DNA of 64,000 bases, taken from assembly GCF_023703415.1 (NCBI RefSeq), contig NZ_JAGMTU010000001.1:1-64000 (forward strand), given 5' to 3'. Position numbers and translations under genes: made by a program. This document shows, one piece after another, positions 33,694 to 41,929 of the stretch. The notes below the pieces were generated by a model that worked only from the letters and a program-made list of their open reading frames with translations, had not been told where the DNA came from and made no database searches. Each line of letters starts with the position of its first letter. Positions within the stretch are counted from its first letter, which is position 1. Source of the stretch: Microbacterium sp. USTB-Y (GTDB lineage Bacteria; Actinomycetota; Actinomycetes; Actinomycetales; Microbacteriaceae).

Positions 33694-33971
33694 CCGCGCT
33701 CACCCGCACCGTCCGCATCGGCTCCTCGCACGGGCTGCACGCCCGCCCCGCGAAGCTCTTCGCGCAGGCCGCCAAGGAGACCGGGATCCCCGTGACGATC
33801 GCGAAGGACTCGGGCAAGGCCGTGAACGCCGCGAGCATCCTCGGCGTCATCGCGCTCGGCCTCGAGCAGGGCGACTACGCGACCCTCACCGCCGAGGGCG
33901 ACACCGCCGAGGCGGCCCTCGACCTGCTCTCCGACCTGCTCTCGACCGACCACGACGAGGGCGCCGCCTGA
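33690..33971 (+). CDS. ptsH: Phosphocarrier protein HPr (paralog 2)
   Basis: The 93-residue HPr has the phospho-His in SHGLHARPAKLF near residue 17 and the Ser-46 region reads NAASILGVIALGLEQGD. It passes phosphate from Enzyme I to sugar-specific IIA domains. AAAGGA precedes the ATG, which overlaps the IIB stop by 4 bases; its own stop overlaps the Enzyme I start by one base. The chain suggests it is the general HPr of the cell, made with Enzyme I. Confidence 0.93.
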   Translation: MTALTRTVRIGSSHGLHARPAKLFAQAAKETGIPVTIAKDSGKAVNAASILGVIALGLEQGDYATLTAEGDTAEAALDLLSDLLSTDHDEGAA

Positions 33972-35623
33972 TGGCCGCGCTCAGAGGCGTCGGGATCGGC
34001 CAGGGCGTCGCGACCGGGCCCGTCCAGCGAATGTCGGAGGCGCTCCCGGCGCCGGAGCAGGCGCCGAGCACGGCGGGCGCCGCTGCCGAACGGGTGCGCG
34101 TGCAGGAGGCGATCTCGCACGTGGCCGCCGATCTCACCCGGCGCGCCGGGGCCGTGGACGGTGCCGCGGCGGAGGTGCTCGAGGCGCAGGCCATGATCGC
34201 CGAGGACCCGACGCTCGCCGACGAGGTCGAGGAGCGGATCGCCGCGGGTTCCACCGCCGAGTGGGCCGTGCACGACGCCTTCGCCGGCTTCCGCGCCTCC
34301 CTCGAGGCGGTCGGCGGCTACCTCGGCGAGCGCGCCGCCGACCTCGACGACATCGCGCAGCGCGTGCTCGCGCGGCTCCGCGGCGTCCCCGCCCCCGGCG
34401 TCCCCGACCCGGGCCACCCGTTCGTGCTCGTCGCGCGCGACCTCGCGCCGGCGGACACCGCGCTGCTGGACCTCGACAAGGTGCTCGCGCTCGTGACGAC
34501 CGACGGCGGGCCGACCTCGCACACCGCGATCCTGGCGCGAGAGAAGGGCATCATCGCGCTCGTCGGAGTCGGGGACGCGACGGTCCTCACCGACGGGGAG
34601 ACCGTGATCGTCGACGCCGCGAGCGGCACGGTGACGACGGAGCCGACCGCGGAGGAGCTCGAGAGGGCCGCCGCGCGCGCCGCCGAACGCCGCGCCGCCG
34701 ACGACGCCCCGCCGAGCCCCGGCGCGCTGGCGGACGGTACGCCGGTCGCCCTGCTCGCGAACCTCGGCAAGCCCGGCGACGCCGCCGACGCGGTCGCCCG
34801 CGGCGCCGAGGGCGTCGGCCTGTTCCGCACCGAGTTCCTGTTCCTGTCCGCGACGCACGCGCCGACCGTCTCCCAGCAGCGCGAGGCGTATCGGGAGCTG
34901 CTCTCCGCGTTCGCCGGCAGGAAGGTCGTCGTCCGCGTGCTCGACGCCGGCGCCGACAAGCCCCTCCCGTTCCTCAACGACGCGCACGAGGAGAACCCCG
35001 CGCTCGGGCTGCGCGGCCTGCGCGCGCTCCGGGCCAGCGAGGACATCCTGCGCGAGCAGCTCACCGCGCTCGCCGAGGCGGATGCGGAGACGGAGGCGGA
35101 CCTGTGGGTCATGGCCCCCATGGTCGCCACGGTCGAGGAGACCGCGTACTTCACCGCCCTCGCCCGGGAGCACGGGCTGCGCACGGCCGGCATCATGGTC
35201 GAGGTCCCCGCGTCGGCGCTCCTCGCCGAGCGCCTGCTCGCGCACGCCGACTTCGCGTCGATCGGGACGAACGACCTCACCCAGTACACGATGGCCGCGG
35301 ACCGCCTGCTCGGATCCGTCGCGTCCTTCCAGGATCCCTGGCACCCGGCGGTCCTGCGCCTGGTCGCCGAGGTGGCGCGGGCCGGCGGCGCGCTCGGCAA
35401 GCCCGTGGGCGTATGCGGAGAGGCCGCCGCCGACCCGCTGCTGGCCGTCGTGCTCGCCGGGCTCGGCGTCGGCTCGCTCTCGATGGCGCCCGCCGCGCTG
35501 GCGGATGTGCGCCACGCCCTCGCCGCGCACACCCTCGACGACGCCCGGCGCATCGCCGCCGCCGCGCTCGACGCGGACGACGCCGCGGCGGCGCGCGCGG
35601 CCGCCCTGGATGCCGCCGGATAG
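33971..35623 (+). CDS. ptsI: Phosphoenolpyruvate-protein phosphotransferase (Enzyme I)
   Basis: The 550-residue Enzyme I takes phosphate from PEP and passes it to HPr. It has the N-terminal HPr-binding helical region (about 30-140), the active-site histidine in TTDGGPTSHTAILAREKG near residue 187, the PEP-binding barrel with GVGLFRTEFLF near 280, DAGADKPLPFL near 325, and the substrate motif GTNDLTQYTMAADR near 435, then VGVCGEAAADP near 478 (active Cys). Length is slightly under E. coli PtsI (575). It is followed by a 77-base gap before mtlA. Confidence 0.95.
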   Translation: MAALRGVGIGQGVATGPVQRMSEALPAPEQAPSTAGAAAERVRVQEAISHVAADLTRRAGAVDGAAAEVLEAQAMIAEDPTLADEVEERIAAGSTAEWAVHDAFAGFRASLEAVGGYLGERAADLDDIAQRVLARLRGVPAPGVPDPGHPFVLVARDLAPADTALLDLDKVLALVTTDGGPTSHTAILAREKGIIALVGVGDATVLTDGETVIVDAASGTVTTEPTAEELERAAARAAERRAADDAPPSPGALADGTPVALLANLGKPGDAADAVARGAEGVGLFRTEFLFLSATHAPTVSQQREAYRELLSAFAGRKVVVRVLDAGADKPLPFLNDAHEENPALGLRGLRALRASEDILREQLTALAEADAETEADLWVMAPMVATVEETAYFTALAREHGLRTAGIMVEVPASALLAERLLAHADFASIGTNDLTQYTMAADRLLGSVASFQDPWHPAVLRLVAEVARAGGALGKPVGVCGEAAADPLLAVVLAGLGVGSLSMAPAALADVRHALAAHTLDDARRIAAAALDADDAAAARAAALDAAG

Positions 35624-35700
35624 TCCCGCCCCTCAACTCCGCACCCGAAAGAGCCGCCCCGGCGGCCGCACCGCACACCGAAAATCAGGAGAGAACCACC

Positions 35701-37311
35701 ATGACGACGACGTCAGCAACCCCCTCCGGGGTGAACAGGGCCCGAGTCGGGGTCCAGCGCTTCGGAACCTTCCTCTCGGGCATGATCATGCCCAACATCG
35801 CCGCCTTCATCGCCTGGGGCTTCATCACGATGCTCTTCATCGCGGTGGGCTGGCTCGGCCAGTGGCATCCGGTCGCCGACCTGCTCGGCGGCTTCGGCAA
35901 CGCCGACGCGGTCGGCTGGCAGGGCGCGATGACCGCGCTCGCGAAGGCCCCGGACGGCACCACCTTCCTGCAGTACGTCGGCCTCGTAGGGCCCATGGTG
36001 ACGTACCTGCTCCCGCTGCTCATCGCCAACACCGGCGGTCGCATGGTGTACGGCGAGCGCGGTGGCGTGGTCGCCAGCATCGCGACGATGGGCGTCATCG
36101 TGGGCACCGACATCCCGATGTTCCTGGGCGCGATGATCATGGGCCCGCTCGCGGGTCTGCTCACCAAGTGGATGGACCGGATCTGGGACGGGAAGATCAG
36201 GCCCGGCTTCGAGATGCTCGTGAACAACTTCTCGGCCGGCATCCTCGGCATGCTGCTCGCGATCGTCGGATTCTTCGGATTCGGCCCCGTGATGCTCGGG
36301 ATCAGCGCCGTGCTCGGCACCGTGGTCGCCTGGCTCGTGTCGATCCACCTGCTCCCCATCGTCTCCATCATCGTCGAGCCGGCCAAGGTGCTCTTCCTGA
36401 ACAACGCGATCAACCACGGCGTGTTCACCCCGCTCGGCATCGAGCAGGCGACGAACGTCGGCAAGTCGATCCTGTTCCTCATCGAGGCGAACCCCGGACC
36501 CGGTCTCGGCCTGCTGCTCGCCTTCACCTTCTTCGGCATCGGCGAGGCGAAGGCCTCCGCGCCGGGAGCCATCATCATCCACTTCTTCGGCGGCATCCAC
36601 GAGATCTACTTCCCCTACGCCCTGAGCAAGCCGATGACGGTCCTCGCTCTCATCGCGGGCGGCGCGACCGGCGTCACGACGAACATGATCCTCGGCGGGG
36701 GCCTGGCCTTCCCGGCCGCGCCCGGCAGCATCATCGCCGTCACCGCCGCCGCCCTCAGCCCCGCGGCCGGAGGCATCGGCAACCTGCTGATCGTGTACCT
36801 GTCCGTGCTGCTCGCCGCGACCGTCACGTTCCTCATCGCCGGTGTGATCCTGCGCGCCTCGCGCAAGCGCGACCTCGCCGCCGAGGCCGACACGTTCGGC
36901 GCGGCGATCGCGCAGACCGAGGCCAACAAGGGCAAGTCCTCCGCCGCGATGGACGCGCTGCGCGCGTCGACCGCCGGCGCCGCCTCCGCCGCGGCGCCCG
37001 TCGCGACCGACCGGCGCATCTCGCGCATCGTCTTCGCGTGCGACGCCGGGATGGGCTCCTCCGCGATGGGGGCGAGCGTGCTGCGGAACAAGATCAAGAA
37101 GGCCGGCGTCGAGGGGATCGAGGTCACCAACCGCGCGATCGCGAACCTCGACGGCACGGAGGACCTGATCGTCACGCAGCAGCAGCTCACCGACCGCGCG
37201 AAGGCGCGCAACGGCGACGCGATCCACGTGTCGGTGGACAACTTCATGAACGCCCCCCAGTACGACGAGGTCGTCGAGATGGTCCGCCGTCAGAGCGACG
37301 GCGACGCCTGA
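35701..37311 (+). CDS. mtlA: PTS mannitol transporter subunit IICB
   Basis: The 536-residue protein has a membrane IIC domain (about 15-380, with the NNAINHGVFTPLG and GGIHEIYFPYAL substrate-site motifs) and a IIB domain at about 435-536 with the phospho-cysteine in IVFACDAGMGSSAMGASVLR. It imports mannitol as mannitol-1-phosphate. The IIA domain that is fused in E. coli MtlA is absent and is supplied by the next gene. GGAGAG precedes the ATG. An Ala-rich linker joins IIC and IIB (about 400-430). Confidence 0.95.
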   Translation: MTTTSATPSGVNRARVGVQRFGTFLSGMIMPNIAAFIAWGFITMLFIAVGWLGQWHPVADLLGGFGNADAVGWQGAMTALAKAPDGTTFLQYVGLVGPMVTYLLPLLIANTGGRMVYGERGGVVASIATMGVIVGTDIPMFLGAMIMGPLAGLLTKWMDRIWDGKIRPGFEMLVNNFSAGILGMLLAIVGFFGFGPVMLGISAVLGTVVAWLVSIHLLPIVSIIVEPAKVLFLNNAINHGVFTPLGIEQATNVGKSILFLIEANPGPGLGLLLAFTFFGIGEAKASAPGAIIIHFFGGIHEIYFPYALSKPMTVLALIAGGATGVTTNMILGGGLAFPAAPGSIIAVTAAALSPAAGGIGNLLIVYLSVLLAATVTFLIAGVILRASRKRDLAAEADTFGAAIAQTEANKGKSSAAMDALRASTAGAASAAAPVATDRRISRIVFACDAGMGSSAMGASVLRNKIKKAGVEGIEVTNRAIANLDGTEDLIVTQQQLTDRAKARNGDAIHVSVDNFMNAPQYDEVVEMVRRQSDGDA

Positions 37312-37335
37312 GCCGAACCACGAGAGGAATCCGAG

Positions 37336-37767
37336 ATGAGCATCCTGACCCCGGACCGCGTCCGCATCCATGCCGGCTCCGTCACGCAGGACGAGGCGCT
37401 GCAGGAGGCGGCGGGCCTCCTCGTCGAGGCCGGCGCGGTGACCCCCGCCTACCTCGACGCGATGCGCCGGCGCGAGCAGACCGTGTCCACCTTCATGGGC
37501 AACGGCCTGGCGATCCCGCACGGCACGAACGAGGCGAAGGACGAGATCCTCGCCTCCGCCCTGTGCGTGATCCGCTACGACGGCGGCGTCGACTGGGCGG
37601 GCGACCCCGTCACGTTCGTGATCGGCATCGCCGGCAGGGGCGACGAGCACCTGGAGATCCTGTCGCAGATCGCGATCACGTTCTCCGAGGAGGACGACGT
37701 CGCCCGCCTCTCCGCCGCGGCCACCGCGGAGGAGCTGTACGCGCTGCTCTCGGCGGTGAACGACTGA
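37336..37767 (+). CDS. mtlF: PTS mannitol-type IIA component
   Basis: The 143-residue fructose/mannitol-class IIA has the phospho-histidine in NGLAIPHGTNEAKDEI near residue 62 and the family tail GIAGRGDEHLEILSQIAITF. It passes phosphate from HPr to the IIB domain of MtlA. GAGAGGA precedes the ATG, 24 bases after mtlA. Its TGA shares a base with the mtlD ATG. Confidence 0.93.
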   Translation: MSILTPDRVRIHAGSVTQDEALQEAAGLLVEAGAVTPAYLDAMRRREQTVSTFMGNGLAIPHGTNEAKDEILASALCVIRYDGGVDWAGDPVTFVIGIAGRGDEHLEILSQIAITFSEEDDVARLSAAATAEELYALLSAVND

Positions 37768-38918
37768 TGCCCATCGCGGTGCACTTCGGCGCGGGCAACA
37801 TCGGACGCGGGTTCGTCGGCCTCCTGCTGCACGAGGCCGGCTACGACCTGGTGTTCTCCGATGTCGCCTCCGACCTCGTCGACGCCATCAACGCGGCGCC
37901 GGAGTACACCGTGCACGAGGCGGGGCCCGGCGGCCGCGAGCACGTGGTGACGGGATTCCGGGCGGTCGACAGCCGCCGCGACCCCGAGGCGGCGGCCGAT
38001 GCGGTCGCCTCGGCCGCCGTCGTCACCACGGCGGTCGGGCCGACCGTGCTCCGTTTCGTGGCTCCCGTGATCGTCGCGGGCCTCGAGCGCCGCGATCCGG
38101 ACGCGCCCCCCGTCGCGATCATGGCGTGCGAGAACGCGATCGGCGCGACCGACCTGCTGCGGGACGAGATCGCCGCCGCCGCGGGCGACCGCGCCGCGCA
38201 GCTGCTCGCGAGGGCCGTGTTCGCCAACACCGCGGTCGATCGCATCGTCCCCGCGCCGCAGGCCTCCGCGGGCATCGACGTGACCGTGGAGCCGTACTGC
38301 GAGTGGGTGATCGAGGCCGCCCCGTTCGGAGGCACTCCCCCGCGGATCCCGGGTGCCCGTTTCGTCGATGCGCTGGCGCCGTACATCGAGCGCAAGCTGT
38401 TCACGGTCAACACGGGTCACGCCGCCGCCGCCTACCTCGGCGCCGCGGCGGGGCACGCGACGATCGCGGAGTCGCTCGACGACCCGGCCATCGAGGCCGC
38501 GGTGAGCGCCGCCCTCGCCGAGACCGCTGCGGTGCTGGTCGTACGCCACGGCCTGGATCCGCAGGACCTCGCCGACTACCGCGCGAAGATCCTCGACCGG
38601 TTCCGCAACCCCGCGCTGCCCGACACCGTGCAGCGCGTGGGACGGCAGCCGCTGCGCAAGCTGTCGCGCCACGAGCGCTTCGTAGAACCCGCCGCGGAGG
38701 CCGCCGAGAGGGGACTCGGCACCGCCGCGCTGGTGGGGGCGATGGGCGCCGCGCTGGCGTTCGCGGATCCGGCCGATGAGGAGGCCGTGCGGTTGCAGGG
38801 GATGCTGCGCACGCTCTCCGCGGCGGAGCTGGTCACCGAGGTCACCGGCCTCGACCCGGACCACCCGCTGTTCCCGGCCGTGCGCGAGGCCGTCACGGCC
38901 CGCCAGGCCGCGCTCTGA
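37767..38918 (+). CDS. mtlD: Mannitol-1-phosphate 5-dehydrogenase
   Basis: The 383-residue enzyme oxidises mannitol-1-phosphate to fructose-6-phosphate with NAD+. It starts with VHFGAGNIGRGFVGLLLHEA, has the central MACENAIGATDLLRDEI near residue 120, and the catalytic block ERKLFTVNTGHAAAAYLG near 210 with the active-site Lys and His typical of the long-chain mannitol dehydrogenases. Length equals E. coli MtlD (382). It is the last gene of the PTS operon and is coupled to mtlF through an overlapping stop/start. Confidence 0.95.
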   Translation: MPIAVHFGAGNIGRGFVGLLLHEAGYDLVFSDVASDLVDAINAAPEYTVHEAGPGGREHVVTGFRAVDSRRDPEAAADAVASAAVVTTAVGPTVLRFVAPVIVAGLERRDPDAPPVAIMACENAIGATDLLRDEIAAAAGDRAAQLLARAVFANTAVDRIVPAPQASAGIDVTVEPYCEWVIEAAPFGGTPPRIPGARFVDALAPYIERKLFTVNTGHAAAAYLGAAAGHATIAESLDDPAIEAAVSAALAETAAVLVVRHGLDPQDLADYRAKILDRFRNPALPDTVQRVGRQPLRKLSRHERFVEPAAEAAERGLGTAALVGAMGAALAFADPADEEAVRLQGMLRTLSAAELVTEVTGLDPDHPLFPAVREAVTARQAAL

Positions 38919-38925
38919 GCCCCGT

Positions 38926-38964
38926 CGAGCGTATCGGGACGCCCCACGCGTCCCGATACGCTCG
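38926..38964 (+). terminator. Terminator of the mannitol operon
   Basis: A perfect 16-bp stem (38926-38941 with 38949-38964) with a 7-base loop begins 7 bases after the mtlD stop. Confidence 0.8.
38957..38962 (+). promoter_or_regulatory. -10 box of a leaderless acetyltransferase, inside the terminator arm
   Basis: TACGCT lies in the right arm of the mannitol-operon terminator, 6 bases before the ATG at 38969. Confidence 0.45.
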
Positions 38965-38968
38965 GTTC

Positions 38969-39556
38969 ATGGACTTCCTCGCCCCCGTCACCCTCGAGAA
39001 CGACTTCGTGCGGCTGGAACCGCTCGCGCCCGAGCACGCCGAGGATCTCGCCGCCGCGACCGCCGGCCTCGAAGACCGCTGGTACACGTCGGTGCCCGCG
39101 GCCGCGGGGGTTCCCGCCGAGATCGCGCGGCGGCGGGGGCTGCATGCCGAGGGATCCATGAACCCCTTCGCCGTCGTCCGTCTCGACACGGGGCGCGCGG
39201 TGGGGATGACGACGTTCTGCGACATCGACCAGCCCAACCGCACCGTCGAGATCGGCTACACCTGGCTGTCGCCCGAGGTGCACGGGACCGCGGTGAACCC
39301 GTCCGCCAAGCGGCTCCTGCTCGCCCACGCCTTCGAGACGTGCGACGCGATCCGCGTGCAGTTCTGCACGCACTTTCACAACCGGCAGTCCCGTGCCGCG
39401 ATCGAACGGCTCGGCGCACGGCTCGACGGGATCCTGCGCAACGATCGCATCGGCGCCGACGGCGCCTACCGCGACACCGTCGTGTACTCGATCCTCCCGC
39501 ACGAGTGGCCCGCGGTCCGCAACGGCCTGGACGCACGCCTCGACCGCCGCCGCTGA
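38969..39556 (+). CDS. GNAT-family N-acetyltransferase (RimJ/RimL type)
   Basis: The 195-residue protein has the GNAT layout of RimJ/RimL-like enzymes: FVRLEPLAPEHAEDLAAA at the N-terminus, the central strand VEIGYTWLSPEVHGTAVN with the acetyl-CoA region just after (NPSAKRLLLAHAFE), and NRQSRAAIERLGARLDGIL near 140, which fits the NxxSxxxxxKxGF-like motif. These enzymes acetylate protein N-termini, aminoglycosides or small amines; the substrate is unknown. It is a single gene with its own leaderless promoter between the mannitol operon and the monooxygenase operon. Confidence 0.85.
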   Translation: MDFLAPVTLENDFVRLEPLAPEHAEDLAAATAGLEDRWYTSVPAAAGVPAEIARRRGLHAEGSMNPFAVVRLDTGRAVGMTTFCDIDQPNRTVEIGYTWLSPEVHGTAVNPSAKRLLLAHAFETCDAIRVQFCTHFHNRQSRAAIERLGARLDGILRNDRIGADGAYRDTVVYSILPHEWPAVRNGLDARLDRRR

Positions 39557-39599
39557 CGTGCGCCCCTGCGTGGCCCTCGCCGCCGCCCGTGCCTGCGGA

Positions 39600-39605
39600 T
39601 AGGAT
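39600..39605 (+). promoter_or_regulatory. Candidate -10 box of the monooxygenase operon
   Basis: TAGGAT lies 48 bases before the ATG at 39654; GAGGAG is the ribosome-binding site in between. Confidence 0.45.
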
Positions 39606-39653
39606 CGGGGCACCGCGCGCGGCGAGCCCCGACCGCGATCTGATGAGGAGAGC

Positions 39654-40979
39654 ATGACGACGAGGTCATTTGCCGTGATCGGCGCGGGCCCCTCCGGTCT
39701 CGCCGTCATGCGCGCACTGCAGAAGGCCCGTGTCGAGGCCACCGGGTACGAGGCCTCGCACGAGGTCGGCGGGCTCTGGGACATCACGAACCCGCGCAGC
39801 ACGATGTACGCGTCCGCCCACCTCATCTCGTCCCGCACCACCACCGAGTTCGCCGAGTTCCCGATGGACAGCGACGTGGATTATCCCGGGCACCGCGTGC
39901 TCAAGCGCTACTTCGACGACTACGCCGACGCCTTCGGGCTGCGCGAGCGGTTCCGCTTCGGCACCCGCGTGGATCGCCTGGAGCCCGACGGCGAGGGCTG
40001 GATCCTGCGCGCGACCGCACGCGGCGCGGACGGGACCGAGACCTCCGTCGAGGAGCGCTACGACGGCGTCATCCTCGCGAACGGCACGCTCGCGGAGCCG
40101 AACGTGCCGACGTTCCCCGGCGACTTCGACGGGGAGATCCTGCACACCAGCGCGTACAAGGATCCGGCGCAGCTCGCGGGCCGGCGGGTGCTCATCATCG
40201 GCGCGGGCAACTCGGGCTGCGACATCGCCGTCGACGCCGTCCACCACGCCGCGAGCATCGAGATGAGCGTGCGCCGCGGCTACTACTTCGTGCCGCGCTA
40301 CCTGTTCGGCCGGCCCAGCGACACCCTGAACCAGGGCCGCCCGCTGCCCGCCAGGATCAAGCAGGCGATCGACTCGCGGGTGCTGCGGGCGTTCACCGGC
40401 GACCCGGTGCGGTTCGGCTTCCCGAAGCCCGACTACCGCATCTACGAGGCGCACCCGATCGTCAACACGCTCGTGCTCAACCACCTCGGCCAGGGCGACC
40501 TGCGCATCCGCGCGGACGTCGATCGCTTCGACGGACCGGGCGTGCGGTTCCGTGATGGATCCCGCGGCGACTACGACCTGATCCTGCTCGCCACCGGCTA
40601 CACGCTCGACTACCCCTTCGTCGACCGCGAGCATCTGAACTGGACCGGCTCGTCGCCGCGACTCTTCCTGAACGTCTTCCCGCCGTCCTTCAACGGCCTG
40701 TACATGATGGGGATGATCGAGGCGAGCGGCATCGGCTGGCAGGGCCGCTACGAGCAGGCCGAGCTGATCGCGGCGTATCTCGCGGCGCAGGAGGCGGAGC
40801 CCGCGCGCGCGAGACGGTTCCGCGAGCGCGTCTCCCGGCAGTCCTGGCCCGACCTCACCGGCGGGTACCGCTACCTCGGTCTCGCCCGCATGTCGTACTA
40901 CGTCAACAAGGACGCGTACCGGCGTGCGGTGCGGCTCGAGAAGGAGGGCATCGCGGCGCCCGTGAGCGGAGCCTCATGA
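39654..40979 (+). CDS. Flavin-containing monooxygenase
   Basis: The 441-residue flavoprotein has FAD motif AVIGAGPSGLAVMRALQKA, NADPH motif LIIGAGNSGCDIAVDAV near residue 180, and the FMO/BVMO fingerprint FDGEILHTSAYKDP near 158. It adds one oxygen atom to a substrate (N or S oxygenation, or Baeyer-Villiger type on a ketone). GAGGAG precedes the ATG. Its stop overlaps the symporter start by 4 bases, and that in turn overlaps the dehydrogenase, so the three form one coupled operon. The substrate is unknown but is probably what the symporter imports. Confidence 0.9.
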   Translation: MTTRSFAVIGAGPSGLAVMRALQKARVEATGYEASHEVGGLWDITNPRSTMYASAHLISSRTTTEFAEFPMDSDVDYPGHRVLKRYFDDYADAFGLRERFRFGTRVDRLEPDGEGWILRATARGADGTETSVEERYDGVILANGTLAEPNVPTFPGDFDGEILHTSAYKDPAQLAGRRVLIIGAGNSGCDIAVDAVHHAASIEMSVRRGYYFVPRYLFGRPSDTLNQGRPLPARIKQAIDSRVLRAFTGDPVRFGFPKPDYRIYEAHPIVNTLVLNHLGQGDLRIRADVDRFDGPGVRFRDGSRGDYDLILLATGYTLDYPFVDREHLNWTGSSPRLFLNVFPPSFNGLYMMGMIEASGIGWQGRYEQAELIAAYLAAQEAEPARARRFRERVSRQSWPDLTGGYRYLGLARMSYYVNKDAYRRAVRLEKEGIAAPVSGAS

Positions 40980-41929
40980 ACGTCGACGACGTCGTCGTGC
41001 ACTTCGCGCCGGGGATGCTCACGATCCTCAACGCCGTGCTGGGCCTCATCATGCTCGGGATCGCCCTGGACACCGCGCCGAAGGACTTCCGCGTCGTCCT
41101 GACGCACCCCAAGCCCTTCGTCGTCGCGATCCTCGCGCAGGTGCTCGTGCTGCCCGCGGTCACGTTCGGGCTGACCCTGATCCTGCCGGTGACGCCGTCG
41201 ATGGCCCTCGGCATGATCCTCGTGGCCTGCTGCCCGCCCGGCAACATCTCGCAGGTGCTCACGCACCGTGCCGGGGGCAACACCGCGCTCTCGGTGTCGA
41301 TGACGGCGGTGGGCAACCTCCTCTACATCGTCGTGATGCCGCTGAGCATCGCCTTCTGGGGCTCGGTGCATCCCACCGCGCACCGGCTGCTGCACGCCGT
41401 CGCGCTCAACCCGTGGCAGATGCTCTGGGAGATCCTGCTCATCATCGGCCTGCCGTTCGCCGTCGGCCTGCTGCTGCGCGCCCGGCTGCCGCGTCTCGCC
41501 GCCCGCGTGCAGCCGTTCGTGCGCTGGTTCAGCCTGCTCGCCCTCGTCGGCTTCATCGTGGGCGCACTCGCCGGCAACTGGGCGGTGTTCGTCAGCGTCA
41601 TCGGATCGGTCCTGCTCGTCGTGGCGATCCACGACGCGGTCGCCCTCGCGATCGGGTACGGCACCGCCGTCGTCGGCGGGCTCGGCACCCGCGAGCGCAA
41701 GGCGATGACCTTCGAGGTCGGCATCCGCAACGCCGGCCTCGGCCTCGGCCTGGTCTTCACGTTCTTCGGCGGCCTCGGCGGCATGGCCGTCGTCGCGGGC
41801 TGGTGGGGCGTGTGGGACATCGTCGCCGGGCTCTGTGTCGCTACGCTCTGGGGCATGCACACCTCGCGCCGCACCGGTTCGCGCACGTCCGACGCCTCCC
41901 GTCACGCGCGATCGGGCCAGGCCCGATGA
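40976..41929 (+). CDS. Bile acid:sodium symporter (BASS)-family transporter
   Basis: The 317-residue membrane protein has about nine to ten hydrophobic segments. Family signatures are visible: the crossover helix with GMILVACCPPGNISQVLTH near residue 80 (PGG-N-S type sodium-site region) and EVGIRNAGLGLGLVF near 245. Members import bile acids, pantoate, 2-oxo acids or steroid-like acids with sodium. It is embedded between a flavin monooxygenase and a short-chain dehydrogenase with ATGA overlaps on both sides. The last 25 residues are basic and probably cytosolic. Confidence 0.9.
   Translation: MNVDDVVVHFAPGMLTILNAVLGLIMLGIALDTAPKDFRVVLTHPKPFVVAILAQVLVLPAVTFGLTLILPVTPSMALGMILVACCPPGNISQVLTHRAGGNTALSVSMTAVGNLLYIVVMPLSIAFWGSVHPTAHRLLHAVALNPWQMLWEILLIIGLPFAVGLLLRARLPRLAARVQPFVRWFSLLALVGFIVGALAGNWAVFVSVIGSVLLVVAIHDAVALAIGYGTAVVGGLGTRERKAMTFEVGIRNAGLGLGLVFTFFGGLGGMAVVAGWWGVWDIVAGLCVATLWGMHTSRRTGSRTSDASRHARSGQAR

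Noticed and set aside
34261..38918. Very long open frames across the PTS operon in the wrong register (over 1000 codons)
   Set aside because: They are Arg/Ala/Pro-rich translations of ptsI and mtlA in a shifted frame; GC-rich DNA rarely contains stops, and the true frames have clear family motifs. Only the 3' parts in the correct frame are mtlA and mtlD.
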